From the NCBI RefSeq assembly GCF_026151205.1, contig NC_087078.1, forward strand, positions 2,125,675-2,189,674: DNA of 64,000 bases. Reading direction: 5' to 3'. The translations under genes were made by a program, and so were the position numbers. The notes under the pieces were generated by a model. The model did not search any database and had not been told where the DNA came from. It saw only the letters and a list, made by a program, of their open reading frames with translations. The stretch is from Bolinopsis microptera. Taxonomy: Eukaryota; Ctenophora; Tentaculata; Lobata; Bolinopsidae. Shown here piece after piece: positions 1 to 10,844 of the stretch (its first letter is position 1; each line of letters starts with the position of its first letter).

Positions 1-1534
1 TTGCAGTGATAGCAACTAGGAGTGAGATGATACCGATCATTCTCATTCTGTCTGAAATATTGTAAGTGAATATTCACTAATAGACTCTACATTATAAATA
101 TAATATGTTAAGAACATAATGCTTCAGGTGTCTGAGATATGCATATTCATTTAAAGAGTTGTTTATTACTTTTAATGATATTTTAATATTAAATCCATAT
201 GAAAAAGTTTACTTTTAATGAAATCGACAAATTCCGTCAATACAACAAACATGGCCTTTCAAAATTGAATATAATCGCGTCTCAACAAAACATTTTATTT
301 TTCTGAAAAAGAAAGCCACGTGAGAAACTGGCAAACAAATACGGTAATGAGGCAGATTTTATTTTACCTGCTGCACAGTGCACATAAATACATGGTTTCT
401 AACGTGGTGATTGCGTGGCTTCGTTATATTCAAAATATGATTAACCACTTTAATTAGATTTTAATTAGATTCAGTGGGAAAGATAAAAACTTATACTAAT
501 CTCTTGGCAGTATCCTCGAAGCCTGACGCTAAAAATACTGGGAAATATCTCTTTTTGTTCGCAAGTGGTGCGATTTGGCTAATGACAAATCCCTCACAAT
601 CTACTCGAATTGTAATAGATAATTCTGTCTGGCAGCTGTGATTTGAAATTTAATTTTAAAATCCTAATTGGTTGACCAAATCTAGTTAGTGTTGCCAGTT
701 ACACTGCGACTGTTATACGAGTTAAATTGATTTCTTATCTAACCAGAAAACTTAATGAGCCCTCAAGTCGCCCTGAAGTCGCCCTGAAGTCACTCTGATG
801 TGGCTCTGGTGCAGTCTTACTGCTTATGTGCTTATTAAAGTTGCACCGGGCACCCTAGTCCCTCAACCCACGAACTTTCGACTTTTGGTTAGGAAGCTAC
901 CCTTCACTTCATATATTATTGAAAACTTACATTGTCATGTCTAAATTCACGAGCAGAATTATAGAAAAGCCAAGGATTATATAGCCAAAGTTATTATTTT
1001 ACTGTTACTTTTTTGCAACATTGAAATCATCCCCGGCTCCTTGTCGTATAGCCAGAACTTCACTGCGATAGAAAAAGCTAGGCGATTCTTGAAACAACCT
1101 GCCCGTCTTTGTGAAACTAACAAGCTTGAGATCCTTAGGCACATATTTTAAAATAATAATTCTCGAAGACCTCCTACTTTTAAGCCTTATCAACCTTTAA
1201 AGAAAATATATATGGTAGGGACTTTAGGACTGCTAGTTTTACACTGTATCCAGAAAATCCACATTTTAATAAATATGAAATTTTCACGAGTATGTCTACC
1301 GAATTTATAAATCAAACCAGGAAATAGTTATTCAAAATATTCATAAATCAAATTTCAAAAAAACATCAATTATTACTATTATAATTTTACATTTTGCAAC
1401 ACGGTTTGATAATAAACATTTCAATTATGGTTATCTCAAGAAAAATTATTTTAACTAGCAATTTTGTCGTCCACAAAGTACAAACTTGAATCACCGTACT
1501 TATTTAATATTTCAATCGAAATTTACACAGTCAG
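1..1534. other. Intergenic, no gene recognised
   Basis: AT-rich sequence with only short open frames that match nothing I recognise. The right end is the 3' flank of the minus-strand Jupiter/HN1-like gene. A short repeated motif (cctgaagtc) occurs near 760-800. Confidence 0.5.
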
Positions 1535-1540
1535 TTTATT
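1535..1540 (-). terminator. Poly(A) signal AATAAA
   Basis: TTTATT on the plus strand reads AATAAA on the minus strand, about 70 nt past the stop codon of the Jupiter/HN1-like last exon. That is normal spacing for an animal 3' UTR. Confidence 0.45.
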
Positions 1541-1611
1541 CCCTAATCCTGAAAACTCAAAATCCTCGGAATCAAAGTCTCAAATCGGAGTTTTTAAAAT
1601 TTTTAGTCCTT

Positions 1612-3144
1612 CTACCCGAACAGAGAGAGGGAGGTTCGTCCTCCAGGAGGTTGCATGATCTTGGTTGCAGGTTTCTTAGGAGGAGGAAGGGGATGCTCAA
1701 TAACGGGGCTCTTCAGATCGTCCTCTGGTGCTTCCTGACCTGAATTGGTTACATGTGTGTTAATTTATAACTCCTGTGTTGTAATATTTATCTGAGAAAT
1801 ACTCTTTCTAGCCAGAAGGCTACTGTGTTATCCAGCTAGCTGACTCATTACACCACACAACAAATAGGTACAATGCCGACCGGCTATTAACCGGCTCATA
1901 GCCCTTTAACAGCCGGATTATAGCCACAACAATTCACAAGTAAGCGTCGGCTATTAGCCAGCTAATAGAGGGCTGTTAAAGGGCTGTAAGAGGGCTGTTA
2001 AGATTTTCCAAAGAGCTGACCGAGGTTAGTGGAAAGGGCTGTTAGATGGCTGTTAGAAATGCAATTAAAATAGGAAAGTAACAGCCCTCTAATAGCTATT
2101 TTGGGGGCACAAATACCTATCAGCCGGCTATAGCCAGCTAGCTGGTTAATAGCCGGTCGGCATTGTATATCCAATGTTACCACACATGGTTTCTGCTATG
2201 GCTTTTATAAACCGTTTCAAGCATATTTATAGAGTGATAAGTAATAATAGGTTTGTCTAGTATCTAATTGCCAGTTTAACAAAGAACCTGTGTATTGGTC
2301 AGTGATAGAGGACTTGTTTCTCTCGTATTGGCACTGGTTGACGGTTTCTTTTCTAACTGGAGCTGGTTCTGGGGGACCCCCGAACAAGTTGAGTTGGGTG
2401 TGACCTCCTGGAGGTGCACTTATCCTGTGAGAGTTAAAATTTCACAGTTTAGAGTTGCCTTATTTGGACGAACATTACGTAGACGGATATAATTTTGGGT
2501 GGAAATGATTAGGGACACAAAAACATGGTAGCTGGACTTACAATTGAGTCGGACATTATAACATAATGAGACGGGAGACCTCTAGTTTTACGTAATGTCT
2601 GACCAAATAAAGTTCGATAAGGTAGTTCATATTAGACAAAGGATAGTCTAGTGACTAGGTATCCGGACATGGATCTTGATAGACTTGACTACAGTTGTTT
2701 GTGCCACCCTTTGTGCCACCCTTATAGTTGTCCCTTTGTGCCACCCTTATAGTTGTTCCTTTGTGCCACCCTTATAGTTGTTCCTTTGTGCCACCCTTAT
2801 AGTTGTTCCTTTGTGCCAACCTTATAGTTGTTCCTTTGTGCCACCCTTATAGTTGTCCCTTTGTGCCACCCTTATAGTTGTCCCTTTGTGCCACCCTAGA
2901 GTGCATTTCTAATATTGAATTTGAGCGTTGTGGGAAATAAGTTATCTTTCCTACGACCATAAAAAGCCGTCAATTTGAGAAGAATATATGACAATGTTCT
3001 ATTCGGGAAAAAATTTGGGTCACCTCCAAACCAATAGACAAGTGTCTTATAACAACGAAGCCGAAATGAATATAAAAGGGGAAAAGTAACCATTTGTCTT
3101 GTTCGCACTTACTTTGTGTAAGAAGATTGTCTTTTACCAAATCC
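1612..3144 (-). CDS. Jupiter/HN1-like (JPT) protein, three exons seen
   Basis: Minus-strand gene related to the Jupiter/HN1 family of small disordered, microtubule-associated proteins, known by PPGG motifs. Exons seen: 3113-3144 (32 nt, GFGKRQSSYTK) between acceptor tcttttcag and donor gtaagtg; an exon starting at 2424 after acceptor actctcacag, reading SAPPGGHTQLNLFGG then PAPVRK; and the last exon 1734-1612, ending MQPPGGRTSLSLFG and a TAG stop. HN1 proteins have the same layout: an N-terminal PPGG followed by PVRK, and a C-terminal PPGGxSSxxxG at the stop. The 3113 and 2424 exons join in phase (AA|G). The 3' end of the middle exon is unclear; weak GT sites lie around 2330-2360. A first exon with the ATG was not found and may lie beyond the hAT insertion. 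Whether an exon is missing between 2424 and 1734 is also open. Confidence 0.65.
1871..2165. mobile_element. TA-flanked MITE, 295 bp
   Basis: Terminal inverted repeats begin CAATGCCGACCGGCTATTAA at the left and mirror it at the right. The element is flanked by TA on both sides (1869-1870, 2166-2167). The interior is built of short GGGCTGTTA/TAACAGCCC motifs and has no coding capacity. TA duplication and size suggest a non-autonomous Tc1/mariner-type element. It lies in an intron of the Jupiter/HN1-like gene. Confidence 0.75.
2698..2896. repeat. 25-bp minisatellite, about 8 units
   Basis: Tandem units built on TTTGTGCCACCC followed by TTATAGTTGT, with single-base variants. The array lies between the 2424 and 3113 exons of the Jupiter/HN1-like gene, so it is intronic. 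Confidence 0.9.
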
Positions 3145-3246
3145 CTGAAAAGATTTTACCTCTGTTTGGCCGACCCGAATCTCTGGTCTGTCACACATTC
3201 TTAACTGAGAGTTACTATGGTTACTTAACTGAGAGTTACTATGGTT

Positions 3247-4690
3247 CTTAGTTGTAGTGAACGCTGAACTTAGTCGTACTGAACGTACGTTCCAATCATT
3301 TTGTAGTGAACGTTTGTGAACGTTAGTGAACGTTAGTCAATATTTTGATAATTTACAGTAAATAAACAATAATGAATAAAAATAAGTCACTAGTATAGCA
3401 AATAGTAATGAAATTATTGCTCCATAATTCGTGAATTGTTCATAAGACGCAAACTTGCGTTAACATAAATAAAGTCTCGCTGCTTGTCAACTGTGAGGCG
3501 GTTTCTTTTTTTGTTTATCACCCAGTCGTACAAGCTCCAATTCGTCTCACAGGGTGAGGCTGATGTCGATTGCGACAGCGCTTTCATTGCAAAACTCTGT
3601 AGTTCGGGTACCTCACAACCGAAGTTGCTCCACCAAGAGACTGGATCGTCAGAATCTTGGCTAAAACTTGAGGCAGCGTCAGTAGAGAATAAGCCTCTTT
3701 TCTCTCGGTAGAACGTGTACTGCGAAATTATCTTCTTCTTTGTTGCGCCGTCACACCACGTGTCCATGACATCTAGAAACTCCTTCCAGACATCCTGATT
3801 CGTGTGCTGATCATATCCCTGATAAGCCGGGTGAGCACAAAACCCTACTGAATGTAGGGGGGAATGGAGCTCGAGCCACCTTTTGTTGGCAACACTAACC
3901 ATATCACTTTTATAATGGTTTCTATTGCGGAAAGCAAAATTTGCTAACTTTAAGGTGAACAGATAATATTTGTAATAAATTACACCGATGAAACCAACAG
4001 GAATCTTAAGACTATTGTCTGAAAATCTAAGCAAGACTATTATCGGCTCGAGAATTGAGCATAAATAGTCGACTTCTATCCAGAAATGGGGGTCAAACAC
4101 TAAATCTTTAGCGCACTCAAACAAATTCTTGTAGCATTACTTTTATTGCTAACAGACTCAGTACGGGTTGGATCAATATTCAATATAAGTCTTAATCAAA
4201 GTATCCTTGGAACCCTTCAGTCTCTCTAACATAATAAACTGGGTGGCAAACCGAGTTTCCCCTGGTTTTAGCAAATTGACATGAGAATGGGTTCTTAACG
4301 TTTTTAGAATCATGTCGTGATTCTTCACATTTGTAACTATTTTGTTACAATTCGACAATGTCTCATTGGTCCAGCTCAACTTCCCGACATCCTCGGCAAG
4401 TAGATCGAACTGGTGGGTTACACAGCATGATCCTATGATGTGTTCATAATCAGCTCCGATTAAGCGTCGTAGAGATTTATTGACATTTGGATTGTCTGTT
4501 ACAACGTGGCAAATCCTGTCGGCAAGTGGCAATGGAAACGCTAGTACTTTGCCGGATAATTGGGCTATGTCCGGCATTTTAATTTCATAATAGCAATTAA
4601 CGTTCCTTATGTTCCGAACGTTAAAATCTTTTAGCGAACGCGTTCACAAACTATTTTTAGTGAACGTTCCGTACGTTCACTACAACTAAG
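3247..4690 (-). mobile_element. hAT-family DNA transposon, 1,444 bp
   Basis: Terminal inverted repeats CTTAGTTGTAGTGAACG at the left and CGTTCACTACAACTAAG at the right, flanked by a perfect 8-bp direct repeat CTATGGTT (3239-3246 and 4691-4698). An 8-bp duplication is the hAT hallmark. GTGAACGTT-type subterminal motifs repeat at both ends. The element landed inside a tandem repeat of a ~24-bp unit (ttaactgagag-ttactatggttac) that continues on both sides. It carries a decayed, 5'-truncated transposase on the minus strand. Confidence 0.9.
3414..4577 (-). pseudogene. hAT transposase, truncated and broken
   Basis: Two minus-strand coding blocks. Block 4577-4173 (134 aa) has the DUF659-like core signature VVTDNPNVNKSL and GSCCVTHQFDLLAEDVGK. 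Block 4124-3414 (236 aa) ends with the hAT C-terminal dimerisation domain (DPVSWW, then ELQSFAMKALSQSTSASPCE and NWSLYDWVINKKRNRLT). The blocks are in the same frame but separated by 48 nt with several stops, so the gene is dead as it stands. The BED zinc finger and N-terminal part of a normal ~600-aa transposase are missing. It was probably a non-autonomous or decayed copy mobilised by a full-length relative. Confidence 0.85.
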
Positions 4691-4698
4691 CTATGGTT

Positions 4699-6509
4699 AC
4701 TTAACTGAGAGTTACTATGGTTACTAGACACTAGTTGCTCATGGTTAACAGCATTTATTACAGTGATTTGTGAAGCTTACACAACTATTATGCATGAGGC
4801 TAGTTAGGAAAACCCATGGTTTTATAGCTACCATGTTTGATGGTTGTTACCGTGAATGTCAACACTACCTATACAGATAATAAACTTGCTTTGTAGTTTC
4901 TATAGTTACTATTTTATGAATATGGCTTTTATCACTATCTTGCCTGACAGTTTCGAGTTAAATTGGCTACAATTCGGAACCAAATCAGGTGTGTTTGTTA
5001 GCCGAACTAACTTGCAGTAATTAACCACAATTATTTTCGAAGAGGAGGTCCATCAACTCTAACCTTACACAAAGATCGAAATCTGATTAAATAGAACCGG
5101 GTAAAAATCGATGCAAACGATAAATAATAGCACTTCTTAACAAAGCAACAACATGTTAGTCACTGACATTGTTTAGAAATCGTCCTTAATCCCAGTCTGT
5201 GAGTGTACGGTATAGTAAATTGCCAAATTGCCAAATCAGTCACGGTGATCCCACCATTCGCCCACCAAACAAATAAGCTGACCTCAGAAAGCTTAAACAC
5301 AACTAAACGTTTAGATTTATAAGACGGGAAGACTTAATAATAAATACTTGAAGGCCAGGTAGAACAAAGACTGACTTTAAACCAAAACAACATTATTCAA
5401 CACGCCACGAGGAGAGAAACCAGCGTGTTGTCCAAGAAAGATTTGAAGATAATAACTCATTATCAAACAATCTTGCCTTGTCAGCGCTAAACTGTGTGAC
5501 TAATGTTAATCTTAACGTGTTACTTCTAATCTTAACTACTGGGATTGCGAAATTTAAAATTGTGCCAAATTTTTCAAAGCTTGAAGCACCTAAAGCGTAC
5601 ATAATTATGATAAATGTCAGATTTGTCCTTGTATGATTCAAAGGAGAAGCCCGATGTTATATGCTCCTTAATATCGTAATATGTGATCCTTGGAACTGCT
5701 TTTAACTCATAGTTGTCAGCTACATGATCTTATGGCATATTTAGTAGTGTTAGTGTTACCATGGTAACATTACCTTATAAAGATGTGTTGATTTTTGGAA
5801 CAGCTATTTCCCTCGTCTGAGGATCAGGGAACTTGGATGTCAAACTTTGCTCAAATATTTAGGAAACATAATACAAATTTGTATTTAATTCATTGACATG
5901 GATAAATCGATGGATTTACTGAATAGAACTCGCATCACAAAATGAGACCAATCCCCCCAGAAGTCGACCTTTTACAGTAGCTGGAGTTAGTGAGGATAAT
6001 TTTATGAATGTAAGACGTAAGTGAACCATTGTCGAACGGGTGGCTTGAAGACTGCAGAAGGAGGACACGAATCAAATAGATGATCGTCTGTATTGAGCTT
6101 CAGTTTATTATTAATGTTAATTTAGTGAGGTACTTTGAATTATATTTGGGATTGGACTCTTTTTTTTATTTTTAAAAGCTGGACCTTCATGGCCCACAAG
6201 AGGATTGCATGAAGATGCTCTACCTGTCTCTGGGGTGTGGCACTTCTCCAGGAATGTTGGGGAAATCTATGTGAAGATGAAGGGGGGAACGTGGAATGAA
6301 GAGGAATTGATAAATAACCGAAAGTGTCATCTTGGTGTGTTTGGGACCATTTGTGGACCAATATTCCTGATTCAGTTTGGTGACTTAATTTGAATTGGAT
6401 TATTATCGAAACTCAATAAAACAATGGAATACAATTCACCAAATTGTTGTGAAAAAGCAAAAATAAAACTTCTAATCTCTACCTAAAACCGAAAAAATCA
6501 CCAAATAAC
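4699..6509. other. Intergenic, no gene recognised
   Basis: Continuation of the 24-bp repeat to about 4730, then AT-rich sequence. Short open frames (for example 5393-5641 and 6140-6393) have no recognisable motifs and no convincing splice context. It may contain the missing first exon of the Jupiter/HN1-like gene. Confidence 0.45.
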
Positions 6510-7304
6510 TTAAACAAGAATCCTGTGAACATCCCAAGGAGGTCCAACTTCATCATCCTCACCAGGCTTACATCCTTTAATATTGAGGAGGAAACTGCCA
6601 GCAGGGGGACCGTGTTTAGGAGGAGGAGGAATCCTCTGATAGAAGATTAGATACCCACCCTGGTCATCACAAGTCAGATTATCTGCTGAAGCTTCACCCG
6701 TCAGCTTGCTCGTGTCTCCACTCAGATCCACCTTGAATCTGGCGGCAGTGAACTTGTGATCTTTTGAAGCTTTGTCGATGTGAACCTGGTCTTTGTCCAG
6801 GTCAGCCTCAGATTTAGTGACGGTGAAGGAGAATGAGATGCTGGCTCCCTTTTCTCCTCTCTGGTTCTTTACTTTGATGGTCGGGTACCCAGGTGCTCTT
6901 TTGTCGTCCTCAAGAGGAGGGCATCCCTCAATTTCAAGCATGAAACTACCAGGTGGGGGGCCTTGCTTAGGTGGGGGTGGAATCCTCTGGTAGTAGATAA
7001 TATACCCACTTTGGTCGTCACAAGTCAGGCTATCTGCTGTAGCCTCTCCTGTTAGTTTGCTTGCGTCTCCACTCAGAACAACTTTGAATCGGGCATTAGT
7101 GAACTTGTGATCTTTTGAGGCTTTAGCAATATGGACTTGGCCCTTGTCCAGGTCTTTGTCCGCCTTCTCAATAGTAAAGGGAACGTCGAGATTTGCTCCC
7201 TTCTCTCCCTTCTGATCTGTCACAGTGATGGTAGGGGATTTAGGAGGCCCTTGTGCCAGTGCCCCGCTGAGAGCTAGCACGAAAAACACACCTGAGATAA
7301 ACAT
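6510..7304 (-). CDS. Secreted protein with two internal repeats
   Basis: Intronless 264-aa protein. The N-terminus MFISGVFFVLALSGALAQ is a clear signal peptide, probably cut after Ala-Gln. The mature part is two copies of a ~110-aa module. Each has a KGEKGA or RGEKGA start, a KDHKFT(N/A)ARFKV core, SKLTGEA, one LTCDDQ cysteine, a YQRIPPPPK linker and a second cysteine (EGC or KGC), suggesting one disulfide per module. The modules are about 65-70% identical, so the duplication is fairly recent or constrained. I do not recognise the fold; alternating polar/hydrophobic strands suggest a small beta-rich extracellular domain. A TATA box sits just upstream. Confidence 0.8.
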   Translation of the reverse strand: MFISGVFFVLALSGALAQGPPKSPTITVTDQKGEKGANLDVPFTIEKADKDLDKGQVHIAKASKDHKFTNARFKVVLSGDASKLTGEATADSLTCDDQSGYIIYYQRIPPPPKQGPPPGSFMLEIEGCPPLEDDKRAPGYPTIKVKNQRGEKGASISFSFTVTKSEADLDKDQVHIDKASKDHKFTAARFKVDLSGDTSKLTGEASADNLTCDDQGGYLIFYQRIPPPPKHGPPAGSFLLNIKGCKPGEDDEVGPPWDVHRILV

Positions 7305-7341
7305 AACGGTTGTGGTTAACAGGTGTTTATTTAGCTGGTTC

Positions 7342-7347
7342 TTTATA
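7342..7347 (-). promoter_or_regulatory. TATA box for the secreted two-repeat gene
   Basis: Reads GGGTATAAAG on the minus strand, about 38 nt before the ATG at 7304. A start site 25-30 nt downstream would leave a very short 5' leader. Confidence 0.45.
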
Positions 7348-7351
7348 CCCG

Positions 7352-7890
7352 GAACAGTAGATCATCACGTGACATGTGGCCAAGTCACGTGCTCTGCAGA
7401 TTGAGTGAGCCTGGACAATAGTATGTCAATTACCATGGTAACAATGAGATCTAACAACTCTTTTACTGGGTACCGGGCTTCTTCATCACGGCTTTGTCCT
7501 AACTTCAGACGTCCCTGCTAATCTTTATGCTAATCCGTTCGTTCCATTGTTTGGGGTGTAAATAACCGCCAGTTTCTGCCCGGTTGGGTCCCATTTTAGA
7601 TCCCCTGACAAGGTTGGCACTTGTCACAGACGGTAAAGTTAGCGTCAATCTTGTTTATCAGTCGAGTTTCTGTCAAGTAGGGAGAAAGTCTGTTAAAAGT
7701 TGTGAGTTCTGGTACATAATAAAGTTGTCATGGTAACGTTAAGGCCTGAGGATGATATAATATGTCAACTTAACATTGCTGTTTCGAAAATAGTTCAGCT
7801 GGGCAGAATTGTGGCAAGTTTCTATGAGAATTGAGAAGTAGTTTGGAAATTGTATTTTTAATTAATTGGGCTAATAGGGCAAACAGCGAC
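7352..7890. other. Intergenic
   Basis: Upstream flank of the secreted-protein gene. It contains CACGTG-type palindromes (tcacgtgac near 7364, tcacgtgc near 7385) that could be regulatory. No coding region recognised. Confidence 0.35.
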
Positions 7891-7892
7891 CA

Positions 7893-8210
7893 CCGCTTAA
7901 GAGCCGGTTAAGAGCCGTTTAAGAGCCGTTTAAGAACCGCTTAAGAGCCGCTTAAGAACCGTTTAAGAACCGGCTAGGAACCGGCTAAGAACCGCTTAAG
8001 AACCGGTTAAGAACCGGTTAAGAACCGGTTAAGAGCCGGTTTAGAGCCGGTCAAGAGCCGGTGAGCGGCCGCTTAAGAACCGTCTAAGGACCGCTTAAGA
8101 ACCGCTTAAGAACCGTTGAAGAACCGCCTCTAAAACTGCATTTAAACAACCTAAGGACCAACTTAGAGCCGTTTAAGAACCGGTTAAGAACCGTCTAAGG
8201 ACCGCTTATG
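7893..8210. repeat. Short-period repeat of AAGARCCG(C/G/T)TT units
   Basis: About 25 imperfect 10-11-bp units such as TTAAGAACCG and TTAAGAGCCG. They run directly into the truncated ISXO2-type transposase, so the array may be an expanded subterminal repeat of that element. Confidence 0.8.
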
Positions 8211-8214
8211 GATC

Positions 8215-8601
8215 CTAAGAAAGTGGGTGTTAGGCGGTGTAGCAAGAGGATCTAACGAATGTTTCCTAGTGGAATGTCCTAACAACAAGAGAGACCGTAG
8301 CACACTCTGCCTGTTAATCCTTCGGTTTGTCCGACCTGGAACAAGAATTATCACCGATAAATGGAAAGGATACCTTCCTCTTGAACATCATGGATATACT
8401 CACTACGATGTCAACCACAGCCGGAATTTTGTAGATCCACTGACGGGAGCCCATACGAACACGATTGAAGGGACGTGGTTTCATACGAAGCGGCACGTGA
8501 AGAGAGGCCATGGACGGGTGAGAAATGACGGAAAAGCTCTTGCTATCGCACTCTACGAGTTTATGTGGATGAGAAAACGAAAAGAATTGATTGCCCCATG
8601 A
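8215..8601 (+). pseudogene. ISXO2-like (IS1595-type) transposase, C-terminal part
   Basis: The reading frame enters from the repeat and continues WVLGGVARGSNECFLVEC, then IITDKWKGY with the second catalytic Asp, VNHSRNFVDP, and TNTIEGTWFHTKRH with the catalytic Glu. These are the diagnostic blocks of the ISXO2-like DDE domain found in many invertebrate genomes. The N-terminal half with the first Asp is absent, replaced by the short-period repeat, and there is no ATG at the start. It ends at a normal-looking stop. It is a 5'-truncated, inactive copy. Confidence 0.8.
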
Positions 8602-9090
8602 AATCAACCTCAATTAAGGATTGTGTGTTCGACTCCGTAACTAAATCTTTAAATAAGAGAACAAGAATAAGATTAAACCCTTTACAATAACGTGACTTAA
8701 AGCTCTGTCCTACAACAGCGAATAACAATACAAAAGGTTCAACAAACTGCACACCAGCTGTCGCCCGTCACAAGCTTAGAATCAAGGAGAGAAGACCTAA
8801 AGTGCCCAGATCTTGTTTAACCAGATTAAACACTTCATGCCAATTGTAGCCCTATTAGTATTAACGTATGCTCGTTTACCGCACACTTATCGCACTTATC
8901 GTTACCATGGTTGCTTATCGTTACAGGAAGTGCATCTATCAAACACTTCTAGGCCTTCCCTTTGAAGCTAATAGACTAACCGACCGCTGGCAACACCTTG
9001 CACCTTCTCTATCGCTTATTATTAATTATTAATTAGTAATTTTGAGTGCTTATTGCCTCATTGCCTATCACCTGAACTACTCTTTATAGT
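8602..9090. other. Intergenic
   Basis: No coding region recognised. It separates the transposase remnant from the G-rich minisatellite. Confidence 0.4.
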
Positions 9091-9507
9091 AGTTTGGGGA
9101 CAGGGGTGGGGACAGGGGTGGGACTGGGGAGAGGGGTGGGGACTGGGGAGAGGGGTGGGGACTGGTGAGAGGGGTGGGGCCTGGGGAGAGGGGTGGGGAC
9201 TGGGGAGAGGGGTGGGGACTGGGGAGAGGGGTGGGACTGGGGAGAGGGGTGGGGACTGGGGAGAGGGGTGGGGCCTGGGGAGAGGGGTGGGGACTGGGGA
9301 GAGGGGTGGGGACTGGGGAGAGGGGTGGGGACTGGGGAGAGGGGTGGGGACTGGGGAGAGGGGTGGGGACTGGGGAGAGGGTAGGAGGGGAGAGAGTTGG
9401 GGACTGGGGAGAGGGATGGGGACTGGGGAGAGGGGTGAGGACTGGGGAGAGGGGTGGGGACTGGGGAGAGGGGTGGGACTGGGGAGAGAGGTGGGGACTG
9501 GGGAGAG
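9091..9507. repeat. G-rich 18-19-bp minisatellite
   Basis: About 22 units of GGGGACTGGGGAGAGGGGT with small variants. Runs of four Gs every few bases on the plus strand make it a strong G-quadruplex candidate. Open frames on both strands result from the repeat. Confidence 0.95.
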
Positions 9508-9540
9508 GTCTGAATCTGGTTCATGTAACACGGTCCCTAG

Positions 9541-10844
9541 GGTCTGACTGTACCCAAATATGAATCACAATTGCAGCTTTAAATTATCTTCAGTTGAATC
9601 AGCTGCTGGTGCTTACTTCTGCTACTTCAACAAAAGACGTTGGTTAAATATACAGTATACACTATACACTACTACACTGTTATTTTAATATAACCAGAAT
9701 ACAGTTGCTTGGAATATTATGTGGTTATAGTGATAACCACATAACATTCCATAGTGATATTATTATAGTGAGGGAACACCATGGTATGAACATTAACTGC
9801 CTTGCAAGATAAACAATACAATTCAAGCGTGTAACCACCGTTAAAGCATTAATATCGTTAAATAGCTTTCAACGTGAAATTCTAAAACCGTAGAAACAGC
9901 AGCTAATACTAATAGCAAACGTTAAGTTTGGATGGATCTGGAATTTATTTGCGGGTGCCAACCGCGGAAAAATGGTATGGGTAATAGAATTACTTTGGAG
10001 CTGGTGTTGAACTGCCGGCGATTACCAATTACTGAATTACTTGACGTAGACTGCAGTTAATGAAAAACAATAAAAAACAATTTAAATCCAGTTTAGATGT
10101 TTATAAATTTGATCTAATTGTTTTTAGTAAATTAGTTTGCAGGATTGGGGAAAGGCTGGTTTAAAAAAATTAAACGTCGACTAAATAATTTAATTGCGTG
10201 CCAGAAAATTCACCAAATATCGTCTATAGCTAACTCAGTACCTGAAAGAGATACGAGATGGTAATAACTCAATTATGTGACAAACACGTTGACGTCAGAA
10301 AAAAGTTATATGATTCATTTCAAGAAAGTCAAAATAAGCCGATGTATGACAGGCCGTTTATCAAATGTAGATACATGGAAGCATGATGACCTAGAAAAGA
10401 GTAGGAAATTGACATTCTGATGACAATTTGAATTGTGAGAACTATTTCGGATGATAATTTGGAAGAAACTGAAGCCCTACTGATTTTTGGTGGCTTCACA
10501 ACCAGATTTATATCATATCAAATTAATACTTATACATGATGTTGACGTTTTCCGGAGGTTTGTACAAGGACGCAGGTTTATATTTTTGTCGCGAGTTATC
10601 TTTTTATGATAATTGTGATGCCACGTCTTCACTTTTACTGACCACTATTCCATGTATACGATATTGTAAAGCCCTGAAGTAAATTCCAGAAGTAAGAGTT
10701 TAAACTCTCTTACTTTCAAAGTGATAGAAAGGATTCCAGATTTTTCACCACTTTCGCTTGAACAGATTTGACTAGACAACATCAAATTTCACACAAGGAA
10801 ACTCCTGAGCAAAGCTGAGAAACAACTAAAAAACATCGCACTGC
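9541..10844. other. Intergenic, no gene recognised
   Basis: AT-rich sequence with no frame or exon I can support. A short inverted repeat lies near 9718-9750 (tattatgtggttat / ataaccacataac). Confidence 0.4.

Noticed and set aside
8600-8660. tRNA-like B box (GTTCGACTCC)
   Set aside because: No A box or cloverleaf can be folded around it.
9053-9563. Long open frames on both strands
   Set aside because: They are translations of the G-rich minisatellite; several frames are open at once and none has a domain.
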